From NCBI RefSeq assembly GCF_040144835.1, contig NZ_CP151632.1, forward strand, positions 2,852,001-2,916,000: 64,000 bases of DNA, written 5' to 3'. The position numbers and the translations under genes are program-made. Under the pieces are notes generated by a model. It had not been told where the DNA came from and searched no databases. It saw nothing but the letters and a program-made list of their open reading frames with translations. Of this stretch, positions 26,049 through 33,902 are shown piece after piece. Within the stretch, counting starts at the first letter, position 1; each line of letters opens with the position of its first letter. This DNA is from Microbacterium sp. LWS13-1.2 (GTDB taxonomy: Bacteria > Actinomycetota > Actinomycetes > Actinomycetales > Microbacteriaceae).

Positions 26049-27392
26049 ATGGCAGGCGTGACGGAGCCTGGCCGGCTCGCTACCCCCCGAGCCGCCCCCG
26101 AGACTCGTCGTGCCGCCCGAGCGATGCGCGAGGAGGCCGAACGGCGCGCCCGCGCGGCCGAGACCCAGCCCCCCACCGACGCGTTCGTGGCCTTCGAGCT
26201 GCCCAGCGAGGAGTTCGTGCCGGCGTCGGTCTCGGATGCCGCGCCGGCGGCACTGCCGCCTGACCTCCTCCCCGTCGCACCCGCGCCGGCCGCGGCGGGC
26301 ACCGCGCCGCGGGGCGCATCGGCAGCGAGCGAAGTCCCGCCGCTGCCCCCGCGATCGCGCGCCCGTGCCGCCCGGCAGCACCGTCCCGCCCCCAGTGAGC
26401 GCCGGGCGGCCCGCGCTGCAGAGCTGCTCTCGGTCCACGAGGACGCACTGCCGATGCAGCACGCGCGTCCCCGCCGCGTCACCCGGCGGATCGCCGTCGT
26501 CGCCGGTCTCGCAACCGGCGCCGCGCTGCTGCTCGGCTCCGCAGCGATGACCGCCATGATGCTGCCCTCGGTCTCTCCGAGTGGCGCCGACGCTGCGCTG
26601 TCGATGACGGTGCAGCCTCAGCACGTCGACCAGCTTCCCGTGCCGCAGGTCGAGCAGTCGCCGCCCGCCGCCGACATCTGCGCGCTGCCCGACGTGGTGG
26701 CGGCAGTGCAGGCCGGCGATGACGAGGCCGCGATCGTCGCCGCAGGCGGAGGCGAAGCGTTCCGAGCCGCTGTCGTGGAGGGCCGCGCCCCCTGCGTGAA
26801 CCTGGGCGACTCTGCGCGCACGTGGACCGTGGTCGACAAGATCCGGCCGACGAGCCCGATCGACTACCGCCCGAGCGGACTGGTGCTGCCCGACGGGGTG
26901 CGCAACGTCGAGGGCGGCGCCCTGCGCTCGGATGCGGCAACCGCTCTCGCGTCGCTGGTCACCGGCGCGCGCTCGGCGGGAGTCGGCGAGATCGCGCTCG
27001 AGAGCGGGTTCCGGTCGTATCAGACTCAGCAGCAGACGTACGGACGCCACTTCGCCGAGCGTGGCGAGCGGGCCGACCAGGTCAGCGCCCGCCCCGGTTA
27101 CAGCGAGCACCAGCTGGGGCTCGCCGCAGACGTCGTCGCGTGTGCCGGCGCCTGCGGCACGCTCGACGACCTCGCGGCGACGGCCCAGGGCCAGTGGATC
27201 GCCGACCACGCGTGGGAGCACGGCTGGATCGTGCGGTACGTCGAGGGCGCCACGCCGGTGACCGGCTACCTCCCTGAGCCCTGGCACCTCCGCTACATCG
27301 GACCGGAGCTGGCGAAGTCCTACCACGACGGCGGATGGACCTCGCTCGAGGAGTTCTTCGCGCTCGACCCCGCGCCCGCCTACCTCGGCTGA
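26049..27392 (+). CDS. D-alanyl-D-alanine carboxypeptidase (VanY, M15B) with cytoplasmic N-tail
   Basis: About 447 residues. A 140-residue Ala/Pro/Arg-rich cytoplasmic region precedes one membrane helix (IAVVAGLATGAALLLGSAAM), followed by an extracellular VanY domain. The zinc ligands are in SARPGYSEHQLGLAADV and EPWHLRYIG, and substrate motifs in ESGFRSYQTQ. It trims D-Ala from peptidoglycan stem peptides. The Cys pairs (ICALPD/APCVN and CAGACG) may form disulfides. The start is uncertain: ATG 26049 is preferred, while ATG 26010 is longer but has its purine stretch too close. Confidence 0.88.
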   Translation: MAGVTEPGRLATPRAAPETRRAARAMREEAERRARAAETQPPTDAFVAFELPSEEFVPASVSDAAPAALPPDLLPVAPAPAAAGTAPRGASAASEVPPLPPRSRARAARQHRPAPSERRAARAAELLSVHEDALPMQHARPRRVTRRIAVVAGLATGAALLLGSAAMTAMMLPSVSPSGADAALSMTVQPQHVDQLPVPQVEQSPPAADICALPDVVAAVQAGDDEAAIVAAGGGEAFRAAVVEGRAPCVNLGDSARTWTVVDKIRPTSPIDYRPSGLVLPDGVRNVEGGALRSDAATALASLVTGARSAGVGEIALESGFRSYQTQQQTYGRHFAERGERADQVSARPGYSEHQLGLAADVVACAGACGTLDDLAATAQGQWIADHAWEHGWIVRYVEGATPVTGYLPEPWHLRYIGPELAKSYHDGGWTSLEEFFALDPAPAYLG

Positions 27393-27597
27393 CAGCCTCC
27401 GCCTCTCCAGCCACCGCGGCAGCGCCATGGCCGCGCGACGGGGTCAGTCGCCGGTCCGGCCGCGATGTGGCGCCCGGCTGCGGCATCCGCTCGGCTGAAA
27501 CTGAGTACCATATGCGGTGAGATGCAATTCCAACTGGGGAACCATCTCCGCAGACTCGACCTCAGCGACGAGAAGACAGACGAGAGGAAGGCGCACC

Positions 27598-28761
27598 ATG
27601 GAGCGCGACATCTACGACGAGGACCACGAGGCGTTCCGCGACGTCGTCAAGGAGTTCGTCAAGCGCTACGCGTCCGAGGAGAAGCGCAAGCAGTGGGAGG
27701 CCGACGGCGAGATCGACCGCGCCACCATGCTCGCCGCCGGCGAGGCCGGTGTCATCGGCCTGTCGGTGCCCGAGGAGTTCGGCGGCGCCGGCATGCTGCA
27801 GGACTACCGCTTCCGCTCGATCGTGCTCGAGGAGACCATCGGCGCCGGTCAGGGTTCGCTCGCGGGCGCCCTGGGGATCCAGGACGACCTGGCGGTGCCG
27901 TACATCGTGCACATGGGCACGCAGGAGCAGAAGGAGAAGTGGCTGCCGGGCATGGCGACCGGCGAGATCCTCGGCGCTCTCGCGATGACCGAGCCGGGTG
28001 CCGGCTCGGACCTCCGCGGCATCAAGACCACCGCGAAGAAGGTCGACGGCGGCTACATCGTCAACGGCGCCAAGACGTTCATCTCGTCGGGCAAGACCGC
28101 CGACATCATCGTGACCTTCGTCAAGACGGGAGAGGGCAACCGCCCCGATGCGTTCAGCCTGCTGATCCTCGAGGACGGCATGGAGGGCTTCGACCACGGC
28201 AAGAAGCTCGAGAAGATGGGCTTCCACGGCTGGGACACCGCCGAGCTGTCGTTCACCGACGTCTTCGTGCCCGAAGCGAACCTCATCGGCGGCAAGGAGG
28301 GCCTCGGCTTCATCCAGCTCATGATGAACCTGCCCCTCGAGCGCCTCTCGATCGGCGTCGCGGCGGCCGCCGCCGGCGAGGCCGCGTTCGTATGGACCCG
28401 CGACTACACCCTCAGCCGCGAGGCGTTCGGAGAGCGCATCGCCGACTTCCAGAACTCCCGCTTCAAGCTCGCCGACATGGCGACCACGGTCGACGTGATG
28501 TGGGCGTACGTCGATCGCGCGATGATGCTCTACAAGGACCAGAAGCTCACGGCCGAAGAGGCCGCGAAGGTCAAGTTCTGGACCACCGACCGCGAGGCGG
28601 AGCTGCTCGACATCGGCGTGCAGCTGCACGGCGGTTACGGCTACATCACCGAGTACCCGATCGCCCGCGCCTACCTCGACGCCCGCGTGCACCGCATCTA
28701 CGGCGGCACGAACGAGATCATGCGCGACATCGTGAGCCGCCAGATCGTCGGCAAGCGCTGA
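27598..28761 (+). CDS. Acyl-CoA dehydrogenase
   Basis: A 387-residue FAD-dependent enzyme of fatty-acid or branched-chain acyl-CoA oxidation. Motifs in order are VPEEFGGAGM, AMTEPGAGSDL (flavin contact), the Arg region SREAFGERIADFQ, GVQLHGGYGYITEYP, and the catalytic Glu segment RIYGGTNEIMRDI. The ATG at 27598 follows GAGAGGAAGG; 27 more codons upstream have no support. It is monocistronic, with a strong hairpin at 28773-28828. Confidence 0.95.
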   Translation: MERDIYDEDHEAFRDVVKEFVKRYASEEKRKQWEADGEIDRATMLAAGEAGVIGLSVPEEFGGAGMLQDYRFRSIVLEETIGAGQGSLAGALGIQDDLAVPYIVHMGTQEQKEKWLPGMATGEILGALAMTEPGAGSDLRGIKTTAKKVDGGYIVNGAKTFISSGKTADIIVTFVKTGEGNRPDAFSLLILEDGMEGFDHGKKLEKMGFHGWDTAELSFTDVFVPEANLIGGKEGLGFIQLMMNLPLERLSIGVAAAAAGEAAFVWTRDYTLSREAFGERIADFQNSRFKLADMATTVDVMWAYVDRAMMLYKDQKLTAEEAAKVKFWTTDREAELLDIGVQLHGGYGYITEYPIARAYLDARVHRIYGGTNEIMRDIVSRQIVGKR

Positions 28762-28772
28762 CGTACTCCTGA

Positions 28773-28828
28773 ACGACGGATGCCGCGGCCCGGCCCTCTT
28801 GCGAGGGCGCGGGTCGCGGCATCCGTCG
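28773..28828. terminator. Bidirectional hairpin terminator
   Basis: ACGACGGATGCCGCG pairs with CGCGGCATCCGTCGT, with an inner GCCCTC/GAGGGC stem. It lies between the convergent dehydrogenase and ECF cluster genes. Confidence 0.88.
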
Positions 28829-28848
28829 TCGTGGGCGCGGCAGGTGTC

Positions 28849-29448
28849 TCAGACGAGCGCCGGGCGGCGGCGTGCGAGCTTCGCGACGCCGGCCTTGCGC
28901 AGACGGTCGGCGACGAGGATGCCGAGCGCGACGCCGGCGACGCAGCTGGCGATCGTGAGCGCGAAGAACGTCACCAGCGCCCACGGCTGCATGGCCGCCA
29001 GATTGAACGACGCCGCGGCGAAGATCGGATAGACCACGCCGACGAAGACGGCGCCGGCGTAGTACTGCCACGTGCGCCAGGAGCGGTAGAGGCCGACCAG
29101 GAACGCGAGCTCGGCGAAGAACGCCCACCACACGGCCGCGCCGAGGAACGGGAAGACCACGAGCCCCGAGATGACGCCGACGAGGATGCCGGCCAGAGGG
29201 CGTTCGAGCAGGCGCAGCGCGACGGTCGCCGGCAGCAGCCACAGGCCCGCGATCGCCACCGAGATGAACGGGACGGTGGCGAAGAGCACCGTCGAGATCC
29301 AGCCGGCACCCCAGAGCATCACACCGCCGGCGACGCCGATCGCCGCGCAGGTCAGCAGGTACGCGGTCGTCACGCGACCCCGGTTCGTCCGGGTCGGCGT
29401 GGCGGCGGGCGTCGTGCGGGCATCGGTCGTCCCGTCCGCGCCGCTCAC
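28849..29448 (-). CDS. ECF transporter S component (YkoE-like), last gene of cluster
   Basis: A 199-residue membrane protein with five or six helices (TTAYLLTCAAIGVAGGVMLW, ISVAIAGLWLLPATVALR, FPFLGAAVWWAFFAELAFL). It matches the YkoE-type substrate-binding subunits and is similar to the protein at 33211-33762 (both have LLTCAAIGVA near the start). YkoE proteins are usually annotated for thiamine-precursor uptake, but no TPP riboswitch is present. Its GTG start overlaps the stop of the SIP gene by 4 bp (GTGA). Confidence 0.85.
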   Translation of the reverse strand: MSGADGTTDARTTPAATPTRTNRGRVTTAYLLTCAAIGVAGGVMLWGAGWISTVLFATVPFISVAIAGLWLLPATVALRLLERPLAGILVGVISGLVVFPFLGAAVWWAFFAELAFLVGLYRSWRTWQYYAGAVFVGVVYPIFAAASFNLAAMQPWALVTFFALTIASCVAGVALGILVADRLRKAGVAKLARRRPALV

Positions 29449-30320
29449 GAGTGGGCCTCCGTCGTGACGCGCTGAGACTTCGGAGCGGGCGACGCGACGC
29501 CGACGCGCCAGTAGCCGCAGAAGCTCACGTGATCCTTCGCGACGCCGCGCCCGCCGACGAGGAGACGGCGGCCCTCGGTCGCGAGGGCCTGCTCGCCCAC
29601 GACGTACGCGTGGAACGCGGCATCCGGAAGGGGGGCGTCGCCGAGGGCCTGCAGCGCGAGGGTGCCGGGCGTCGCATCGTGATCGCGCACGATCCAGCGC
29701 ACCGTGATCCCGGCGGGGCGGTGGAACTCCAGCGCGTCGTCGGCCGAGGGCACCTCGACGATCGCGAGCCCCGTCGCGTGCGAGGGCAGGGAGGCGCAGA
29801 TGCCGGCGATGGCGGGCAGCCCGGTCTCATCGGCGACGAGCACGACCCTGTCGGTGCCGCGATCGGGGTTGAAGGTGAGGCCCTCGTCGATGATCACGAC
29901 GCTCTCGCCCGCGCGGCACGATTCCGCCCAGCGCGATGCCGGCCCCGCCGTGCCTTCGGCGGCGGAGCCGTGCAGCACGAAGTCCACATCGATCTCGGCG
30001 CCCGTGTCGGCCGTCGCGGGGCGGTAGGCCCGCACCGTGTAGTTGCGCATGACCGGACGCACGCCGTCGGGGATGCGGAGGTACTTGAGGTAACCGAACA
30101 TCTTGTTCGCCTTCGCGGGGAGGCGGTCCAGTCCCTCGTCGCCGCCGAGGGGGAGGAAGAGCCGGAACCACTGGTCGTAGCCCATGGGGCGGAACTTGTC
30201 GATCTCGGCACCGCCGAGGGTGACGCGCAGCCAGTGCGGCGCGAGGCGTTCGGTGCGCAGCACCTGGAGGTGCACGAGGCCTTGGGTGTCGGGCTTGACG
30301 AGTCGGGGGACCGGTGCCAT
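29445..30320 (-). CDS. Siderophore-interacting protein (SIP), FAD-dependent ferric reductase
   Basis: A 291-residue ViuB/FpiA-like flavoprotein with an N-terminal FAD-binding domain (LHVLRTERLAPHWLRVTLGG region; flavin motif RNYTVRAYRP) and a C-terminal SIP NAD(P)H domain (VVLVADETGLPAIAGI, VGEQALA, FCGYWRVG). Family members reduce ferric siderophores in the cytosol to free iron. GGAG lies 7 bases before the ATG. It sits between the T-component and the second S-component genes and is coupled to the latter by overlap, tying this ECF importer to iron. Confidence 0.92.
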   Translation of the reverse strand: MAPVPRLVKPDTQGLVHLQVLRTERLAPHWLRVTLGGAEIDKFRPMGYDQWFRLFLPLGGDEGLDRLPAKANKMFGYLKYLRIPDGVRPVMRNYTVRAYRPATADTGAEIDVDFVLHGSAAEGTAGPASRWAESCRAGESVVIIDEGLTFNPDRGTDRVVLVADETGLPAIAGICASLPSHATGLAIVEVPSADDALEFHRPAGITVRWIVRDHDATPGTLALQALGDAPLPDAAFHAYVVGEQALATEGRRLLVGGRGVAKDHVSFCGYWRVGVASPAPKSQRVTTEAHS

Positions 30321-30371
30321 GTCAGCGCTCCTTGTCGAGGATGGCGGGGATGTCGAGGACGGCCGGAGTCA

Positions 30372-31220
30372 TCACAGACCCCAGGGGAACAAGGCGGCGA
30401 ACAGGACGGCCGACACCGCCCAGAAGGCGATGATGAAGCCGGTGTCGCGCACGCGCCACGGCACGATGTAGCGCTCGGTGCGGTCGGGGTGCGCGCCGAA
30501 CGCGCGGGCGTCCATCGCGAGGGCGACGCGCTCGGCATGACGGATCGCGCCGGCCATGAGCGGGACGACGTACCCGAACCAGCGCGCGGCCGCCGCGATC
30601 GGGCCACGGCCGCCGTGTGCGCCGCGCACGCGGTGCGCCTGGCGGATGACGTCGAGCTCATGGCCGAACCGCGGCACGAACCGGAACGCGGCGAGCGCCG
30701 TGTACCCGATGCGGTACGGCACGCGCAGCTGCTGCACCGTCGCCCGCACGAGGTCTGGGCCTGTCGTCGACAGCCCGGCGATGAGGGTCAGGGCGACGAT
30801 GGCCGACAGGCGCAGGCCCGTGGCGGCGCCCACCGCGAACGCGCCGCCGTACATCGTCCAGCCGCCGATCTGCCACACCACCAGGGACTGGTCCACGCGC
30901 GAGGGGTCGGTCCACAGCGCGAACCCGAAGCCGATCACGAGAGCGCTGACGGGCAGCACCAGGAACAGCACCGCCGCGAGCCGCCTCGTGAAGCCGACGC
31001 CGACCAGCAGCACCGCATACGCCAGCAGAAGGAAGGCGGCGGGGGTGGCGGCATCCCGGACGAAGACCAGGACGGCCATGGCGGGCAGCGGCGCGGCCAG
31101 CTTCGCCAGCGGGTTGAGCCCGTACAGGAAGCGGACGGCGGATGCCGGGACTCGCGGGGCGTACGGATCCACCGACGAATGCGTGGCCGTCGCGGCGGTG
31201 AGCGGGCCGGTGTCGGTCAT
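30372..31220 (-). CDS. ECF transporter T component (EcfT)
   Basis: A 282-residue membrane protein of the energy-coupling transmembrane family. It has helices such as AAVLFLVLPVSALVIGFGF, and the two coupling motifs are visible as QAHRVRG and AMDARAFG, which bind grooves in the two ATPase domains. The ATG overlaps the ATPase gene stop by 4 bp (ATGA). The first 30 residues are polar. Confidence 0.92.
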   Translation of the reverse strand: MTDTGPLTAATATHSSVDPYAPRVPASAVRFLYGLNPLAKLAAPLPAMAVLVFVRDAATPAAFLLLAYAVLLVGVGFTRRLAAVLFLVLPVSALVIGFGFALWTDPSRVDQSLVVWQIGGWTMYGGAFAVGAATGLRLSAIVALTLIAGLSTTGPDLVRATVQQLRVPYRIGYTALAAFRFVPRFGHELDVIRQAHRVRGAHGGRGPIAAAARWFGYVVPLMAGAIRHAERVALAMDARAFGAHPDRTERYIVPWRVRDTGFIIAFWAVSAVLFAALFPWGL

Positions 31221-33124
31221 GTCCCGCTCCCGCCGCTGATGGCACGCGTCTGTGCTGTTCCGTATTCAGGATGAATGGGCCCCGGAGGCGCGGTATCGGC
31301 AGCGTTCGTCCCATCCTTCCTGAATTCGGAACGCACGCCCGCGGCGCCGGTGAGGTCGGCGAGGCGGGTGATGTGCGACAGCTCGGGATGCCGCTGCACG
31401 CCCCGCAGCGCGCGGCGCAGCGGCGGCGGGCGCAGCCCCGCGCGCGCGATGAGGGCATCGTCCGCGAAGATCTCGGCGGTCGCCCCCTGCGCCAGCACGC
31501 GGCCGTCGGCGAGCACGACGGTGCGGTCGGCGTAGTCCGTCACGAGCTGCATGTCGTGCGTCACCACCACGATCGTGGTGCCCTCGGCGTTGAGCTCCGA
31601 CAGCAGCGACAGCAGCTCGTCCGCACGGGCGCGATCCTGGCCGAACGTCGGCTCGTCGAGCACGAGCACCGGTGCGCCCGCCACGAGCGCGGTGCCGACC
31701 GAGAGTCTCCGCTTCTGCCCGCCCGACAGCAGGAACGGGTGGCTGTCGGCCTTGGCGGCGAGCCCGAACCGCTCGAGCAGCTCGAGGGTGAGCCTGCGCA
31801 CCTCGTCGTCGGGAAGGTGCTGACGGCGCAGGCCATGGGCGATCTCGTCGAAGACGGTGTGCGCGATGAACTGGTGCTCGGGGTTCTGGAACACGAATCC
31901 GATGCGCGTGCTCAGCGTGCGCGCGTCGGCGCGGCCGATGTCGAGTCCGTCGACGTGCACCGTGCCCTTGGGCGGGGCGACCACGCCGGCGAGTGCCTGG
32001 ATGAGGCTCGTCTTGCCCGCGCCGTTGGCTCCGACCACCGCGACGAACGCGCCACGCGGCAGATCGAGGTCGATGTCGTGCAGCACCTCGCTCCGGCCGC
32101 GGCGGAGCGTGAGGTTGCGAACCGTGATGAGGGGAGCCTCGGAACCGGTCGTTGAGAGAGCTTGCGAGTCGAAACGCTCCGGACCGACGCGCGACGGGGG
32201 CTCGGCGCGTTGCGTCTCGCTCGTTCCTCGCTCGCTCAACGACCGCGATCCCGCCGACGCATCCTCCGCCTCCAGCGCGGCGCGCAGCTCGTCGGGGGTC
32301 AGCGGGAGCGGGTCGAGGGCGAAGCCTGCGCGGCGCAGCCGCAACGCGGCGAGTGTCGACACCGGCAGCCACACGCCCATGTCGTGCAGGTCTTCTGCCC
32401 GCCCGCGCAGCACCTCGTCGACGGTGCCGTCGGCCGCCAGGCGACCGTCGTGGTCGAGCACGACGACCCGATCGACGAAGCCGGCCGCCGCGTCGAGGTT
32501 GTGCTCCACCAGCAGGATGGCGCGATCGCCCGCCGCGACCAGCTCGGCCAGCGCTGCGTAGACCTCCTCGATCCCCGCCGGGTCGAGGTTCGCCGTCGGC
32601 TCGTCCAGCACGAGGAGCGGCGACCCCATCGCGAGGGCGCACGCGATCGCGAGGCGCTGGCGCCCCCCGCCCGACAGCCGGTCGGGGTTCTCCGACCGGC
32701 GCTCCCAGAGGCCCACGCGGCGCAGCGCGTCTTCGGCGCGGGCGAGGACGTCGGCGACCGGCATCCGCAGATTCTCGGGGCCGAAGGCCACCTCGTCGAA
32801 GACCGTGCCGGTCACCAGCTGCGCGTCGGGGTCCTGGAAGACCATGCCGACCCGCGTGCTGAGCTCCGCGACGGGTGTCGTCCTGGTGTCGAGTCCGTCG
32901 ACCTCGATCGACCCGGTGACGTCGGCGGGCACCGCCTGCGGCAGCAGACCGTTGAGCGCGAGGGTCAGCGTCGACTTGCCGGATCCGCTGGGGCCGAGAA
33001 GCAGCACCACCTCGCCCGGGGCGATCTCGAATGAGACGGCGGACGGGGCAGGCGTGGTCTCGCCCTCGTGGGTGATGCCGAGCTCGCGCACGCGCAGCAG
33101 CGGCACGGCAGAGGACACGGGCAT
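31217..33124 (-). CDS. ECF transporter ATPase, two fused ABC domains with repeat-derived linker
   Basis: 635 residues. Domain 1 (about 8-245) has Walker A GPSGSGKST, signature LSGGGRQR and Walker B LVLDEPTANLD. Domain 2 (about 330-560) has GANGAGKTS, LSGGQKRR and LVLDEPTFGQD. The linker (about 292-327) reads SRSLSERGTSETQRAEPPSR and then VGPERFDSQALSTTGSE; its DNA is a family A repeat (32143-32250). The protein drives substrate release with the T component. The start is ATG 33124 or GTG 33118. An iron box covers -32 to -14 relative to the ATG, and no ribosome site is evident. Confidence 0.92.
   Translation of the reverse strand: MPVSSAVPLLRVRELGITHEGETTPAPSAVSFEIAPGEVVLLLGPSGSGKSTLTLALNGLLPQAVPADVTGSIEVDGLDTRTTPVAELSTRVGMVFQDPDAQLVTGTVFDEVAFGPENLRMPVADVLARAEDALRRVGLWERRSENPDRLSGGGRQRLAIACALAMGSPLLVLDEPTANLDPAGIEEVYAALAELVAAGDRAILLVEHNLDAAAGFVDRVVVLDHDGRLAADGTVDEVLRGRAEDLHDMGVWLPVSTLAALRLRRAGFALDPLPLTPDELRAALEAEDASAGSRSLSERGTSETQRAEPPSRVGPERFDSQALSTTGSEAPLITVRNLTLRRGRSEVLHDIDLDLPRGAFVAVVGANGAGKTSLIQALAGVVAPPKGTVHVDGLDIGRADARTLSTRIGFVFQNPEHQFIAHTVFDEIAHGLRRQHLPDDEVRRLTLELLERFGLAAKADSHPFLLSGGQKRRLSVGTALVAGAPVLVLDEPTFGQDRARADELLSLLSELNAEGTTIVVVTHDMQLVTDYADRTVVLADGRVLAQGATAEIFADDALIARAGLRPPPLRRALRGVQRHPELSHITRLADLTGAAGVRSEFRKDGTNAADTAPPGPIHPEYGTAQTRAISGGSGT
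32143..32250. repeat. Family A repeat inside the ATPase coding sequence
   Basis: On the + strand, AACCGGTCGTTGAGAGAGCT ... CGAAACGC at the left and CGTTGCGTCTCGCTCGTTCC ... CTCAACGACCGCG at the right match the arms of the intergenic copies at 1277-1436 and 11094-11151. Here the element keeps the reading frame and encodes the inter-domain linker. Confidence 0.8.
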
Positions 33125-33137
33125 CCGATCGTCGAGG

Positions 33138-33156
33138 GAAACTTAGCCTTCCCTAA
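33138..33156 (-). promoter_or_regulatory. DtxR/IdeR-like iron box
   Basis: Read on the minus strand the site is TTAGGGAAGGCTAAGTTTC. It matches 13 of 19 positions of the DtxR/IdeR consensus TTAGGTTAGSCTAACCTAA, including the first five bases and GGCTAA. It lies directly before the fused ATPase gene, so iron-dependent repression of A-T-SIP-S is predicted. Confidence 0.6.
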
Positions 33157-33210
33157 CTTACCTGTGCCCTCCTGCTCCGCGAAACAGTGCGGAAGACCTG
33201 GATGAACGCG

Positions 33211-33762
33211 TCAGCGGCGGCTGCGACGGGCGACACCGGCGCGGCGGAGCGCGTTGCCGATCGCGAGGCCCACGGCCGTCCATGCCACCGGGCCGACGAT
33301 GAACAGCGCGACGTACACGAGCTGACCCCACAGCGGAAAGCGCGACACATCGGCGGCGAACCAGATCGCGACGGCGATCACGGCGCCGACGATCACCGCC
33401 GAGAGGAAGAAGCGCCAGGGCTCCCATCGCTTGTACCGGGACGTCGCCGCGATGATCTCCTGCAGTCCGCCGATCAGGAGGGCGGTGCCGATGTAGCGGC
33501 CGATCCACAGCGGCACGACGGCGCTGGCGACGAGCGCCGCGACGAGGTGCGTGATGAGAGCGACCCACGGGCGTCGCAGCAGCTCCTGCGCGACGACGCC
33601 GGGCAGCACGTGGACCCCGAGAACCAGTCCGTAGAGGATCGGCGCGCCCGCCGAGACGAAGCCGCTGATCGCGCCCGCACCTGCCTGGAGGACACCGGTC
33701 GCGACGCCGATCGCCGCACAGGTGAGCAGAACGCTCGTCGAAATCCGGGTTCGGTCAGCCAC
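33211..33762 (-). CDS. ECF transporter S component (YkoE-like), first gene of cluster
   Basis: A 183-residue membrane protein with about six helices (SVLLTCAAIGVATGVLQAGA, PILYGLVLGVHVLPGVVAQE, FFLSAVIVGAVIAVAIW) and a basic end. It is similar to the S component at 28849-29448. It is read in the same direction as the ATPase gene, 86 bp upstream of it; the iron box lies in that gap. It starts with GTG and has a poor ribosome site. A cluster with two related S components suggests two ligands or a paired binding unit. Confidence 0.83.
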   Translation of the reverse strand: MADRTRISTSVLLTCAAIGVATGVLQAGAGAISGFVSAGAPILYGLVLGVHVLPGVVAQELLRRPWVALITHLVAALVASAVVPLWIGRYIGTALLIGGLQEIIAATSRYKRWEPWRFFLSAVIVGAVIAVAIWFAADVSRFPLWGQLVYVALFIVGPVAWTAVGLAIGNALRRAGVARRSRR

Positions 33763-33902
33763 CTGCCCAGGGTACTGGGACTCGGCGTTGCGTTTCTCAC
33801 TGACCTCTCATTTACTGGGATTCCGCTGACAGTTACGTTTGAGGTCGCTGCGCCCCAACGATGTGGCGCGGCCCCTTCCCCACAAATTAATGGAGGCCAC
33901 AT

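Noticed and set aside
33763..33902. TPP riboswitch for the YkoE-like genes
   Set aside because: No CTGAGA-type or paired TPP helices are recognisable on the minus strand.
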